NCBI GenBank assembly: GCA_944326355.1
Contig: CALVDO010000002.1
Span: 1-64,000, forward strand
From: an uncultured Bacteroidales bacterium
GTDB lineage: Bacteria > Bacteroidota > Bacteroidia > Bacteroidales > UBA932
Direction of reading: 5' to 3'
Length of the DNA: 64,000 bases
Of the stretch, positions 48,312 to 56,978 are shown one piece after another (position 1 is the stretch's first letter; the number at the start of each line of letters is the position of its first letter). The translations under genes and the position numbers were made by a program. The notes beneath the pieces are model-generated. The model was not told the origin of the DNA, made no database searches, and saw only the letters and a program-made list of their open reading frames with translations.

Positions 48312-50693
48312 TCAGAACAGGAGCGCCACCCGGTAGACGATGAAAGCGAGCACCCATGCGAGGATGACGGTGTAGACTGCCGAGCCGATGGCCCATTTCC
48401 AGCCGCCTGCCTCCTGCTTTATGGCGACGAAGGTGGCGATGCATGGGAAGTAGAGCAGGACAAACACCATGAAGGCGAGGGCTGAGGCCGGCGTCATGGA
48501 ACGCTGCAGAGCACGCTGGAGCATTGTATCGCCCGAGGCTTCAGGGTCAGCGTCCTCGGCACTATACATCACTCCGAGGGTGCTGACCACGAGCTCCTTG
48601 GCGCCGATGCCGGAAAGGATGCCGACGCCCATGCGCCAGTCGAAGCCGAGAGGCTCAAGCACAGGCTCGATGGCCTTGCCGATGTAGCCGATATAGGAGT
48701 TTTCCTGCTGCTCGGCAACCGTGTCGTAGGCCTTGTGGTTCGGGAAGTAGCCCAAGAACCAGATGACGATGGAGCAGACGAGGATGATGCCGGCCATCTT
48801 GTGGAGATACTGCTTGCCCTTCTCCCAGGTGTGGCGGAAGACGGACTTGGCGGTCGGCACGCGGTAAGGAGGCAGCTCCATCACGAAAGGAAGGTCGTCA
48901 TCCTTGATGAAGCGGCTCAGGACCTTGGCGGAGAGCACGGCGAGGATGATGCCGAGCGCATAGATGCCGAGCATGACGAGACCTCCGCTGCTCGGGAAGA
49001 ACGCCCCCACAAGCAGGATATAGATCGGAAGCCTGCCCGCGCAGGACATGAGCGGAATCACGAGTATGGTGATCAGGCGGCTCTTGCGGCTCTCTATCGT
49101 CCTTGCGGCCATTATTGCCGGCACATTGCAGCCGAAGCCCATTATCATCGGTATGAACGACTTGCCGTGAAGTCCCATCTTGTGCATGAGCCTGTCCATG
49201 ATGAACGCCGCCCTGGCCATGTAGCCCGAATCCTCAAGCAGCGAGATGAACAGATACAGGATGAGAATGTTCGGAAGGAACACCAGCACGCTGCCCACGC
49301 CGCCGATGATGCCGTCCACGACGAGATCCTTGAACGCGCCATCGGACATGTATGTGCCGCAGAAGTCCCCTACTTTCTCCACAAGCCACTCGATCCACCT
49401 CATAGGATAATCGCCGATGGTGAACGTGCACTCGAACACGAGATACAGCATGAGGAAGAATATCGGGAAAGCCAGCCATTTGTTGGTCACCACCGCGTCA
49501 ATCCTGTCAGTGATCGTATTGCGGCGCTTCTGGCCTTTGTAAGGCTTGTAAGTCTCGGCGAGGGCGCCCTGAATGAAGGCATATTTCGCATCGACGATTG
49601 CGGATTCGGTGGTCGTCTGCAGAAGTCCGTCGATCCGCTTCTGCTCCTCAAACCTTGCCGCGATGATTTCATCCCTGTTGGGGAGCTTCTCAATCACCGC
49701 CTCTATGTCAGAGTCGTTCTCAAGGTATTTGATGGCAAGGAATCTCGTTGAGTATCTGAATCTTATCTCATCATTTTTCTGTATCAGCAGCTTTATCCTG
49801 TCGATGCTCCTCTCCAGCTCCACACCGTGGTTGATGTGGATATGCCGGCTCAGACTCGGGGTGTTGCGTTCATATATCTGGATGACCGTATCGAAGAGTG
49901 CGGAAATTCCCTCGCCGCTGCGGCTGACCGTAGGCACTATCGGCAGTCCGAGGAGATGCCCCAGAGTGGTGATGTCCAGCTCGTCTTTTCTGGCGCGGAG
50001 CTCGTCATACATGTTGAGGGCCATGACTACGCGCAGATTCATGTCTATCAGCTGCGTGGTGAGATATAGATTGCGCTCCAGATTGGATGCGTCCACCACA
50101 TTGATCACGACGTCAGGCACTTCATCGATAAGATTGCGACGCACATAGAGCTCTTCGGGGCTGTATGCCGAGAGGGAATATGTGCCGGGGAGGTCGACAA
50201 GGGTGAACTTGTAGCCGCCGTATTCAAACCGGCCCTCCTTTGCGTCCACCGTCACTCCGCTGTAGTTTCCCACATGCTCGTGACTGCCCGAAGCTATGTT
50301 GAAGAGTGACGTCTTTCCGCAGTTCGGATTGCCAACCAGAGCCACGCGGATCATCTTCCGCCTCTCGTCGGCCAGATGCTCCATCTCAGCCTCAATCGAT
50401 GGCGCGTCGTCATTCTTATCCTCTATCGGAGGAACAGGCTCCTGAGCCGCCATGAACTCCAGCGCCTCCGTCTCGCCTATCACCTCTATCTTCTCCGCCT
50501 CCTCTCTTCTGAGCGAAATCTTGTAGCCGATTATCTCATATTCAATCGGATCCTTAAGCGGAGCATTAAGGATGACCTTCACATGCTTCCCCTTAACGAA
50601 TCCCATCTCGATGATTCTCTTGCGGAAACTTCCGTGCCCGTTGACCTTTACGATCACCGCGCGCTCTCCTGTCTTCAGTTCTGACAATCTCAT
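48312..50693 (-). CDS. feoB: ferrous iron transporter FeoAB (FeoA-FeoB fusion)
   Basis: This 793-residue protein combines FeoA and FeoB, an arrangement frequent in Bacteroidota. The FeoA-like SH3 domain occupies residues 1-75 (LKTGERAVIVKVNGHGSFRKRIIEMGFVKG). FeoB follows a linker: G1 is GNPNCGKTSLFN at residues 121-132, the G3 motif is in VDLPGTYSLSA, and G4-like residues are in ALNMYDEL. The helical membrane domain starts near residue 410 and has the two Gate-type regions (with FIPMIMGFGCNVPAIMAARTI and GILSGIGAKELVVSTLGVMY). It imports Fe2+ across the inner membrane using GTP. It is a single-gene transcript with a clear promoter at 50785-50818. Confidence 0.95.
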   Translation of the reverse strand: MRLSELKTGERAVIVKVNGHGSFRKRIIEMGFVKGKHVKVILNAPLKDPIEYEIIGYKISLRREEAEKIEVIGETEALEFMAAQEPVPPIEDKNDDAPSIEAEMEHLADERRKMIRVALVGNPNCGKTSLFNIASGSHEHVGNYSGVTVDAKEGRFEYGGYKFTLVDLPGTYSLSAYSPEELYVRRNLIDEVPDVVINVVDASNLERNLYLTTQLIDMNLRVVMALNMYDELRARKDELDITTLGHLLGLPIVPTVSRSGEGISALFDTVIQIYERNTPSLSRHIHINHGVELERSIDRIKLLIQKNDEIRFRYSTRFLAIKYLENDSDIEAVIEKLPNRDEIIAARFEEQKRIDGLLQTTTESAIVDAKYAFIQGALAETYKPYKGQKRRNTITDRIDAVVTNKWLAFPIFFLMLYLVFECTFTIGDYPMRWIEWLVEKVGDFCGTYMSDGAFKDLVVDGIIGGVGSVLVFLPNILILYLFISLLEDSGYMARAAFIMDRLMHKMGLHGKSFIPMIMGFGCNVPAIMAARTIESRKSRLITILVIPLMSCAGRLPIYILLVGAFFPSSGGLVMLGIYALGIILAVLSAKVLSRFIKDDDLPFVMELPPYRVPTAKSVFRHTWEKGKQYLHKMAGIILVCSIVIWFLGYFPNHKAYDTVAEQQENSYIGYIGKAIEPVLEPLGFDWRMGVGILSGIGAKELVVSTLGVMYSAEDADPEASGDTMLQRALQRSMTPASALAFMVFVLLYFPCIATFVAIKQEAGGWKWAIGSAVYTVILAWVLAFIVYRVALLF

Positions 50694-50784
50694 CGCTGTC
50701 TCCTTGTCGATTTAATTCATGGCCTGCACCGCATCTGTCGGCCGGTTCATGGCAATTGCCGCCCGGCGGCTGATTTTCCGGCGC

Positions 50785-50818
50785 CGAAGTTAATAAAAAT
50801 TGACGCCATAGGAACAAA
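50785..50818 (-). promoter_or_regulatory. two-element promoter for feoAB
   Basis: On the minus strand TTTG (50815-50818), a 22-bp spacer, and TAACTTCG (50785-50792) fit the Bacteroidota promoter with one deviation. The leader to the FeoAB start is about 85 nt. A Fur-type operator would be expected here for iron control, but none can be asserted by eye. Confidence 0.55.
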
Positions 50819-51032
50819 ATATCTGATGGTGACCGCAGAAAATACCAACTAATCACGATTCTTCCCCGCCCTGGTCCTCATAAATCGGTAGCAGACTACA
50901 GGCGGAAAAACCATCAATCTCTGACGCTGTCGGCAAAAATCGGCTTTCGTGTCCAAAAATCCATCTGCATCTTCTGTCTCGACATTTAGACGCATTTACA
51001 AAAATTTGTCAGACAAATATTTACAACCAATC

Positions 51033-51087
51033 GCGTCTAAATTGCGTCTAAATTGCGTCTAAATTGCGTCTAAATTGCGTCTAAATT
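51033..51087 (+). repeat. five tandem copies of an 11-bp unit
   Basis: GCGTCTAAATT occurs five times in perfect succession (51033-51087). Inverted copies of its core, TTTAGACGC, flank it at 50985-50993 and 51094-51102. The unit size equals one helical turn, so a protein binding one face could occupy all copies; slippage of a remnant coding repeat is the alternative. Confidence 0.9.
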
Positions 51088-51236
51088 TTTGACTTTAGAC
51101 GCCAGACAGATCTGCTGCCGCTTGTATCATTCACTATCTTCTTCTGTCTCTTCAATTTAGACAAAAGATTCCTGACTTTATTTTTTTTCTGTTCATCACT
51201 AAGCATATCTTTATCTGCAGGCAGAAATTTGAGCAT
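51081..51236 (-). pseudogene. C-terminal fragment of an AlbA_2/winged-helix ATP-binding protein
   Basis: A 51-residue frame on the minus strand has a winged-helix-like end (LSDEQKKNKVRNLLSKLKRQKKIV, then SRSVWRLKSKI) that resembles the C-terminus of Bacteroidota AlbA_2-domain ATP-binding regulators. The rest of such a gene (over 300 residues) is absent. Its stop codon lies inside the 11-bp tandem array. It is probably a remnant rather than an independent small gene; a resemblance by eye only. Confidence 0.4.
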
Positions 51237-51248
51237 AATCCCGTCAGA

Positions 51249-52526
51249 CTACAGGCGGTTTTTGTAGAGGCGGGCCATGAGCTTGTGGTAGCTGTTGCGG
51301 AGGGCAATGCAGGAGGAGAGGCTGGAATAGATGGAGGAAGTCTCTACAAAATAGTCAATCAGAGAGATTTCTCCGGCTTCTACCGCCTTCTTCAGGAGGG
51401 CAAGGGTCTCACGCATGAGAGGCTCGTCGTAGGCGCTGAGTGCGGACTTGGTCTGGCTGATCTCCGTGAGGATTGAGCGGACCTCGGCCTCGGACTGCAG
51501 CCGGACTGAACTTAGGGCGCTGCTTGCGGCGACGGAACGGGCCTTGGCTGCAGCCACTTTCCTGTGATTGGAGAAAAGCGGAATCGAGCCGCCGACAAGA
51601 AAGCCGTGTTCGGCCTCGCGGATGTCCGTATTGCGGCGGTAGCCGACCTCAAATCTCGGAATCCAGCCCTGACGGTTCACAGAAATCTCCTTCCGCGCGG
51701 CCTCTGCTGCGCTTTCTGCGGCATGGATGGACGCATCGGACGAGAGATATTCCTCAACGGCCGCATCCGGATCGGACACTTCCTCAACTAGAGGATAAAA
51801 ATCGGCGTCGAAGACTATCGGCTGTCCGCCGTTCATGGACTGCAGGGCCCGGCAGGCTGCGTCGAGTGCCGCATTGTTGGCGGCGACTTCGGTTGCGACG
51901 CTCATGAGTTCCATACGGATCTTGTTGACCTCCAGCGCGGAGGCATCTCCGCTTTCAAGACGCTGGCGATAGAGCAGCAGGAGCTCGTCGGCGATTTCGG
52001 ACTGCATGGAAAGCAGCTCTCCGGTCTGCCTGTACATTATGATGTCGAGACAGAGCGACTTCGCGTCAAGAAGAATCCGCCGCCGCTCATCTACGAGGCC
52101 GCTGTTGAGGGACGCTCTGGACAACTCGTTCATCTTGTGCTTCGCCGCATAGAGGGTCGGGAAATCAAACCCCTGCGAAACGACGAGTTCTGAACCTGCC
52201 TGACCGGAAGCGCCGCCTCTGTAGAACGAGCTGTATTCCACAGACGGGTCTTCAAGCATATTTTCGCTCTTCATCTGAAGAGACTGGGCCTCGACATCGC
52301 TCATGATGGAGACAAGTTCATGATTGTTTGCCTCTATGGCTACAAGAACATCATCCAGACACTGCGTATGCAGCACTTCGGCGGTATCTTCTACGGCAGC
52401 TGCAACGTCTTCAGACGCCGTCTCGACCGAAGAAGCCGCAGGCTGCGCTGCGGAACCGTAAACTGCGGCAGAAAGCGCAACCGCCGCCATGACATATCTC
52501 TTTATGCTATTTATAATAGTAGTCAT
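51249..52526 (-). CDS. outer-membrane efflux factor (TolC family) of a metal RND system
   Basis: This 425-residue exported protein belongs to the outer-membrane factor family (TolC/CzcC type). It has an export signal at the N-terminus (about residues 1-28, KRYVMAAVALSAAVYGSAAQ) and two repeats of helical hairpins and strands. Segments such as ASALEVNKIRMELMSVATEVAANNAALDAACRALQSM and EIAGG-like helices appear twice, and GFLVGGSIPLFSNHRKVAAAKARS is the typical strand after the second hairpin. It forms the outer-membrane channel of the tripartite pump with the two genes upstream. It follows the pump gene after 40 bp. The first codon listed by some callers would be GTG at 52529; the ATG at 52526 is chosen. 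Confidence 0.88.
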   Translation of the reverse strand: MTTIINSIKRYVMAAVALSAAVYGSAAQPAASSVETASEDVAAAVEDTAEVLHTQCLDDVLVAIEANNHELVSIMSDVEAQSLQMKSENMLEDPSVEYSSFYRGGASGQAGSELVVSQGFDFPTLYAAKHKMNELSRASLNSGLVDERRRILLDAKSLCLDIIMYRQTGELLSMQSEIADELLLLYRQRLESGDASALEVNKIRMELMSVATEVAANNAALDAACRALQSMNGGQPIVFDADFYPLVEEVSDPDAAVEEYLSSDASIHAAESAAEAARKEISVNRQGWIPRFEVGYRRNTDIREAEHGFLVGGSIPLFSNHRKVAAAKARSVAASSALSSVRLQSEAEVRSILTEISQTKSALSAYDEPLMRETLALLKKAVEAGEISLIDYFVETSSIYSSLSSCIALRNSYHKLMARLYKNRL

Positions 52527-52566
52527 CACATCAGCATTTTATAGTCATAAATCCCGGTTATAATCC

Positions 52567-55500
52567 TCATTTCTTCTCCACGGCCGGATCAGTCTCCTTT
52601 CTGTGCAGCCACCAGTACATTATCGGGACGATGAAGCCGTTGAGGAAGGTGGAGGAGAGAAGGCCGCCCAGAATGACCTTCGCCATGGGGCTCTGTATCT
52701 CATTTCCCGGAAGGTCGCCCTTCACTGCAAGCGGAATCAGCGCGAGAGCCGACGAAAGGGCCGTCATCAGGATAGGGTTCAGCCTGTCGAGAGAGCCGTG
52801 TATGATGCTGTCATAGAGGGAATAGCCCTGCTCGCGGAGCAGATTGTAATGGCTTATCAGCAGCATTCCGTTTCTCGTCGCTATGCCGAACAGTGAAATG
52901 AAGCCGATGATGGCGGGTATGCTCACTTCCCCTGTGGTGAAGAGCAGGGCAAAAACGCCTCCGATGAGGGCGAGAGGCAGATTCAGCAGCACCACCCCGC
53001 TCTGCGCCGCGCTCTTGAACTGCATATACAGGAGCAGGAAGATGACGATGATGCTCATGAGCGAAGTCAGAAACAGAATCCTGCCGGCCGCCTTCTCGCT
53101 CTCAAACTGACCGCCGTATTCTATATGGTAGCCCTCCGGCAGATCTATCTCGCTGTCGACGATCTTCCGTATGTCATCCACAACGCTTCCGAGGTCTCGC
53201 CCCGCCGCATTGGCGGAGATGACCACCTTGCGCTTCACGTTCTCCCTGTTGATGGCATTCGGACCGGTCGAAGAGACCACGTCCGCGACATACGAAAGCG
53301 GCAGCTTGTTGCCATCGGCATCGTCTATCATGAGATTTCTTATCTTTTCGGCAGACTCCCTGTCTGTCTCGGCCGCACGCACGACAAGATCGAACGACTT
53401 GCCCTGCTCATACACCTGCGACACCGTCTCTCCCGCCATGTTGACAGTGATGAACTCGCTGAACTCAGGCATGGAGATGCCGTATTTGGCAAGCATCTCC
53501 CGCTTCGGAATGATCTTTATCTCAGGCCTCTCGATCTGCTGCTCCACATTCAGGTCAGCGATTCCCTCAACGCCGCTGACCGCGTCCTTTATCCGGTTGC
53601 CTATAGTGAACATCCTGTTGAGGTCGTCGCCGAAGAGCTTGATGGCGATGCTGGCCTGTGTGCCGCTCAGCATGGCGTCTATCCTGTGGCTTATAGGCTG
53701 GCCTATCTCGATGTTGGCCCCCGTAATCGTCGACAGCTTTTCCCTGACATCGGCCAGAAGCTCGGCATGAGACCTGTCTCCGAGCTCAAACGGAGCCTCT
53801 ATCTCAGACACGTTCACCCCGAGGGCATGTTCATCCAGTTCGGCTCTTCCGGTCTTTCTCGCGACGGTCTGTATCTCCGGTATCGAGAGCAGCAGCTCCT
53901 CCGCCTGACGGCCGATCCTGTCCGACTCCTCAAGGGAGATTCCCGGCAGAGAGCTCACGTTGATCGTGAAAGACCCCTCGTTGAACGGAGGCAGAAAGCT
54001 GTGTCCGAGAGTGAAGAACAGGCCGAGAGCCACTCCGAAGAGGGCCAGAGTCGCGCTGACCGTGCCCGCCTTGTGACGCATCACCCATTCGAGCGCCTTC
54101 CTGTAATATTTCTTCAGCCACACCGCGAGAAAGGCCTCCTTCGGAACTCCGTCCCCTTTAACTTTATAGTCAAGCATATAGCTACACAGAACCGGCGTCA
54201 GGGTGAGCGCCACCAGAGTAGAGGCGAAAAGCGCCGTGATGAACGCGATTCCGAGCGGCGCGAGCATCCGTCCCTCCATTCCGGACAGGAAGAAGAGCGG
54301 CACGAAGCTCACGACTATTATCAGAGTCGAATTGAGAATCGGCATCCTGACCTCCTTAGAGGCCTCGAATACTACCTCTAAAATCGGCCTTCGTTCAGAC
54401 TGCGGCAGGGCCCGGTTGGCCCTTATGTGCTTCCAGACGTTCTCCACGTCGACTATCGCGTCATCGACAAGCGAGCCGATGGCGATGGCGAGACCTCCGA
54501 GGCTCATCGTGTTGATGGTCATTCCGAGCCAGTTCAGAGTCAGTATCGACACCAGCACAGACAGAGGCAGGGTGACGAGAGAGATGATCGTCGTCCTGAC
54601 GTTCGCGAGGAAGAGGATGAGCACGATGACCACGAAAAACGCTCCCTCAAACAGCGAGGACTTGACGTTGCTGATGGAACTCTCGATGAAACGGGCCTGA
54701 CGGAAAGTGTCAGTGGAGATCTTCACATCCGGAGGCAGATTCTTCTGCAGGTCCGCCAGGGCCTCCTCGAGCTCAGCCGTCAGCTCCAGAGTGCCCGTCT
54801 CGGGCTGCTTGGTGACGGTGAGCAGGACGGCGGGCTTACCCTTCTCCGAGGCCAGTCCGAGCTTAGGCTGCTGCGCCCCGATCTTGACGTCCGCCACATC
54901 CTCCAGCGTTACCGGAGCTCCTTCGACGGTCTTTATCACCGACCTCGCCATTTCCCGGACATCGTCCGTGGACACCACTCCTCTGACTATATATTCATTG
55001 CCGTACTCATATATGACGCCTCCGTTGGTGTTCTGGTTCATTCCTCTTGTCACGGCCATCACCTCTCCGAGGGTGACTCCGTAATATTTCATCTTGTCCG
55101 GATGGATGAGCACCTGATATTCCTTGATGTCTCCGCCGAGGACAGCCACCTGCGCCACTCCGCCTGTGGACAGAAGCCGAGGCCTTATCGTCCAGTCGGC
55201 TATGGTCCTGAGATCCAGCATCGAAGTGGAGTCCGCCGTCATCCCGACAATCAGAAGTTCACCAAGAATCGACGACTGCGGACCGAGAGTCGGATTGCCG
55301 ACATTTTCAGGCAGAGCCTCCGCCGCCATCGCTATCTTTTCAGAGACTATCTGACGGGCAAGGTAGATGTCCATGTTCCAGTCGAACTCCACCCACACAA
55401 CAGAAAACCCCGTCGTCGAAGAAGAGCGCACCCTTCGGACTCCAGTGGCGCCGTTGACCGCCGTCTCTATCGGAAATGTCACGAGCTGCTCGACCTCCTC

Positions 55501-55674
55501 AGCGGCCATTCCTCCCGCCTCCGTCATCACCACCACCGTCGGCGCGTTCAGGTCAGGAAAGACGTCCACCTCGGTATGGTTCATCACATACACTCCCGCG
55601 GCCATCAGCAGCGCCGAGGCCACTAAAATCAGCAGGCGGTTGCTGAGGGAGAACTGAATTATCTTGTTCAACAT
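52567..55674 (-). CDS. heavy-metal RND efflux pump (CusA/CzcA family)
   Basis: This 1,035-residue proton-driven inner-membrane pump is of the HME-RND family. The first membrane helix is at residues 9-28 and the N-terminal HTEVDVFPDLNAPTVVVMTEAGGMAAEEVEQLVTFPIE segment is typical. TM4 carries the proton-relay pair in GSLVDDAIVDVENVWKH. The porter segments ELDEHALGVNVSEIEAPFEL and PISHRIDAMLSGTQASIAIKLFGDD are those of Bacteroidota HME pumps. The Met residue that marks the CusA copper/silver path in ELMYMPTTLPG is not seen in the matching stretch NEGSFTINVSSLPG, so the metal is not assigned. It lies 14 bp behind the adaptor gene and 40 bp ahead of the outer-membrane factor, forming a complete tripartite operon. 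Confidence 0.93.
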   Translation of the reverse strand: MLNKIIQFSLSNRLLILVASALLMAAGVYVMNHTEVDVFPDLNAPTVVVMTEAGGMAAEEVEQLVTFPIETAVNGATGVRRVRSSSTTGFSVVWVEFDWNMDIYLARQIVSEKIAMAAEALPENVGNPTLGPQSSILGELLIVGMTADSTSMLDLRTIADWTIRPRLLSTGGVAQVAVLGGDIKEYQVLIHPDKMKYYGVTLGEVMAVTRGMNQNTNGGVIYEYGNEYIVRGVVSTDDVREMARSVIKTVEGAPVTLEDVADVKIGAQQPKLGLASEKGKPAVLLTVTKQPETGTLELTAELEEALADLQKNLPPDVKISTDTFRQARFIESSISNVKSSLFEGAFFVVIVLILFLANVRTTIISLVTLPLSVLVSILTLNWLGMTINTMSLGGLAIAIGSLVDDAIVDVENVWKHIRANRALPQSERRPILEVVFEASKEVRMPILNSTLIIVVSFVPLFFLSGMEGRMLAPLGIAFITALFASTLVALTLTPVLCSYMLDYKVKGDGVPKEAFLAVWLKKYYRKALEWVMRHKAGTVSATLALFGVALGLFFTLGHSFLPPFNEGSFTINVSSLPGISLEESDRIGRQAEELLLSIPEIQTVARKTGRAELDEHALGVNVSEIEAPFELGDRSHAELLADVREKLSTITGANIEIGQPISHRIDAMLSGTQASIAIKLFGDDLNRMFTIGNRIKDAVSGVEGIADLNVEQQIERPEIKIIPKREMLAKYGISMPEFSEFITVNMAGETVSQVYEQGKSFDLVVRAAETDRESAEKIRNLMIDDADGNKLPLSYVADVVSSTGPNAINRENVKRKVVISANAAGRDLGSVVDDIRKIVDSEIDLPEGYHIEYGGQFESEKAAGRILFLTSLMSIIVIFLLLYMQFKSAAQSGVVLLNLPLALIGGVFALLFTTGEVSIPAIIGFISLFGIATRNGMLLISHYNLLREQGYSLYDSIIHGSLDRLNPILMTALSSALALIPLAVKGDLPGNEIQSPMAKVILGGLLSSTFLNGFIVPIMYWWLHRKETDPAVEKK

Positions 55675-55688
55675 TGTCAGCCGAGATA

Positions 55689-56861
55689 TTAATGGTTATG
55701 AGTATGTGCAGGAATGGCGTTGCTTGCCGAAGCCAGCTTCACGCTGTACGCGCCTCTGACCACCACATTGTCCCCGTCCGTGATTCCGGAAAGGATCTCT
55801 GTCCTCGCTCCGTCGCTTTCGCCGAGGGTGACTTCCCTTTTGGTATAGCAGCTCTCGTCGAGCTTGAGATACACGAAATACAGCCCCTGCTCCTCAGTGA
55901 TGGCCGAGACAGGCATGGAAAGCACGCCTTCACGCCTTGAAGTCAGCAGCCAGACCTCCGCAAACGAGCCGGGCACGACACTGCCCCTGTTGTCGAACTC
56001 AAAGGTGACCGGGACATAATGCGAACCGTCTGCAGCACCCCTGCCCGACGAGACGAGCCTGCCGCCGAGAGAGGCAAGACTCTGCACATGTTCATCGTAT
56101 GGGGTCATGAAGTTGGCGGAGACGATCTGCCCAAGCCGTCCGTAGTATCTCTGCGAAAGGTCGGCCTTCAGTACGAGGCGGCGGCTCTGAGTGACGCTCG
56201 CGAGCGGAGTTCCCATAGGCACATAGTCTCCCTCGCTGACCAGAAGGCTCTTGACATAGCCGTCGAAAGGAGCCTCAACCATGACGCCTGTCCCGTCGGC
56301 ATTTGGCTTCAGGGCCTCGTAGGCCATCCTCGCGTTTTCGTAATTCTCCCTTATCTTCAGAAACTCCTTCTGAGACACGATCCTGCTCTCGACAAGTCCC
56401 GCAGCCCGCTCATACTCGGCCTTCGCCGTCTCGTATGCGACCTTGGCCTTGCCTATGCGGTTGCCATCCTGAATGCCGCCGGAGACTATCGAGAACAGCG
56501 GCTTTCCTCCGTCCACTTCCGCGCCTTCCACATAATTGCCTCCGAACGAAACGATGCCGTCAACCGGAGCCACCACCGTCATCTCGTCGCCCTGGGCAGG
56601 AAGTATCTGCCCGCCGGTCTTTATCACTCCGGAGAACGGTCCGGGAGCGACGGTCTCAGTCTCTATCCCCGCCGCAGCCGCCTTCTCCGGAGAAATCACT
56701 ATCTCGTCCGGATGGCCTTCTTGCCCGTGCGCAGCATCATGGTCATGTGCGGCCGCCTCCTCTCCGTGTCCGTCCTGGTTTTCCCCGTGATTGTGTCCTG
56801 TCCCGCAGGACCAGAGAAGCAGCATCCCTACCGCTCCTGAAATAAGGATAAGTCTCTTCAT
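55689..56861 (-). CDS. RND periplasmic adaptor with His-rich N-terminus (CusB-like)
   Basis: This 390-residue lipoprotein adaptor of a heavy-metal RND system has the signal MKRLILISGAVGMLLLWSC (lipobox Cys at residue 19). The mature protein begins with a His/Asp/Glu-rich run (GHNHGENQDGHGEEAAAHDH, further HGQEGH), a likely metal-binding tail. The membrane-fusion core follows: IETETVAPGPFSGVIKTGGQILPAQGDEMTVVAPVDGIV (first lipoyl half), a helical hairpin (VAYETAKAEYERAAGLVESRIVSQKEFLKIRENYENARMAYEAL), EAPFDGYVKSLLVSEGDYVPMGTPLASV (second lipoyl half), and the beta-barrel domain. It heads the operon adaptor, pump, outer-membrane factor. A terminator-like hairpin lies in its leader. Confidence 0.9.
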   Translation of the reverse strand: MKRLILISGAVGMLLLWSCGTGHNHGENQDGHGEEAAAHDHDAAHGQEGHPDEIVISPEKAAAAGIETETVAPGPFSGVIKTGGQILPAQGDEMTVVAPVDGIVSFGGNYVEGAEVDGGKPLFSIVSGGIQDGNRIGKAKVAYETAKAEYERAAGLVESRIVSQKEFLKIRENYENARMAYEALKPNADGTGVMVEAPFDGYVKSLLVSEGDYVPMGTPLASVTQSRRLVLKADLSQRYYGRLGQIVSANFMTPYDEHVQSLASLGGRLVSSGRGAADGSHYVPVTFEFDNRGSVVPGSFAEVWLLTSRREGVLSMPVSAITEEQGLYFVYLKLDESCYTKREVTLGESDGARTEILSGITDGDNVVVRGAYSVKLASASNAIPAHTHNH

Positions 56862-56880
56862 ATCTCTGCCTTGTCAATTC

Positions 56881-56917
56881 AAAAAAGCGCTGCGGCGGCA
56901 CTCTGCCTCCGCAACGC
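56881..56917 (-). terminator. terminator-like hairpin in the leader of the metal RND operon
   Basis: On the minus strand a stem of 12 bp with two mismatches (56887-56917) and a 3-nt loop is followed directly by six T residues (56881-56886), 20 bp before the adaptor start. It lies downstream of the -7 box at 56921-56928. It either ends read-through from the ATPase pseudogene or attenuates the efflux operon. Confidence 0.55.
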
Positions 56918-56920
56918 CCG

Positions 56921-56928
56921 CAAAGATA
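56921..56928 (-). promoter_or_regulatory. -7 promoter box for the metal RND operon
   Basis: The minus strand reads TATCTTTG followed by C, an exact consensus match, 60 bp upstream of the adaptor start. A transcript from here would begin within or just before the terminator-like hairpin. Confidence 0.5.
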
Positions 56929-56978
56929 TTTCCGTCATGCCGCAACCGGGTTGCATAATTGCCTGCGGCGATGCCCAG

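Larger units (their letters stand above)
50892..51258. repeat. 14-bp direct repeats bounding a decayed insert
   Basis: The same 14 bases (CAGACTACAGGCGG) occur at 50892-50905 and 51245-51258. The second copy is the 3' end of the outer-membrane-factor gene, including its stop codon. The 339 bp between them are A/T-rich and contain a gene remnant and an 11-bp tandem array. This is the layout left by site-specific integration into a gene's 3' end, but no integrase is present. Confidence 0.55.

Noticed and set aside
51033..51087. Tandem repeats as a CRISPR array
   Set aside because: The units are 11 bp and directly adjacent with no spacers, and no cas gene is nearby.
53125..55626. Long plus-strand frames (418 and 399 residues) opposite the metal RND pump
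   Set aside because: They are antisense to a full-length, well-conserved pump, and their Arg/His-rich translations resemble no protein family.
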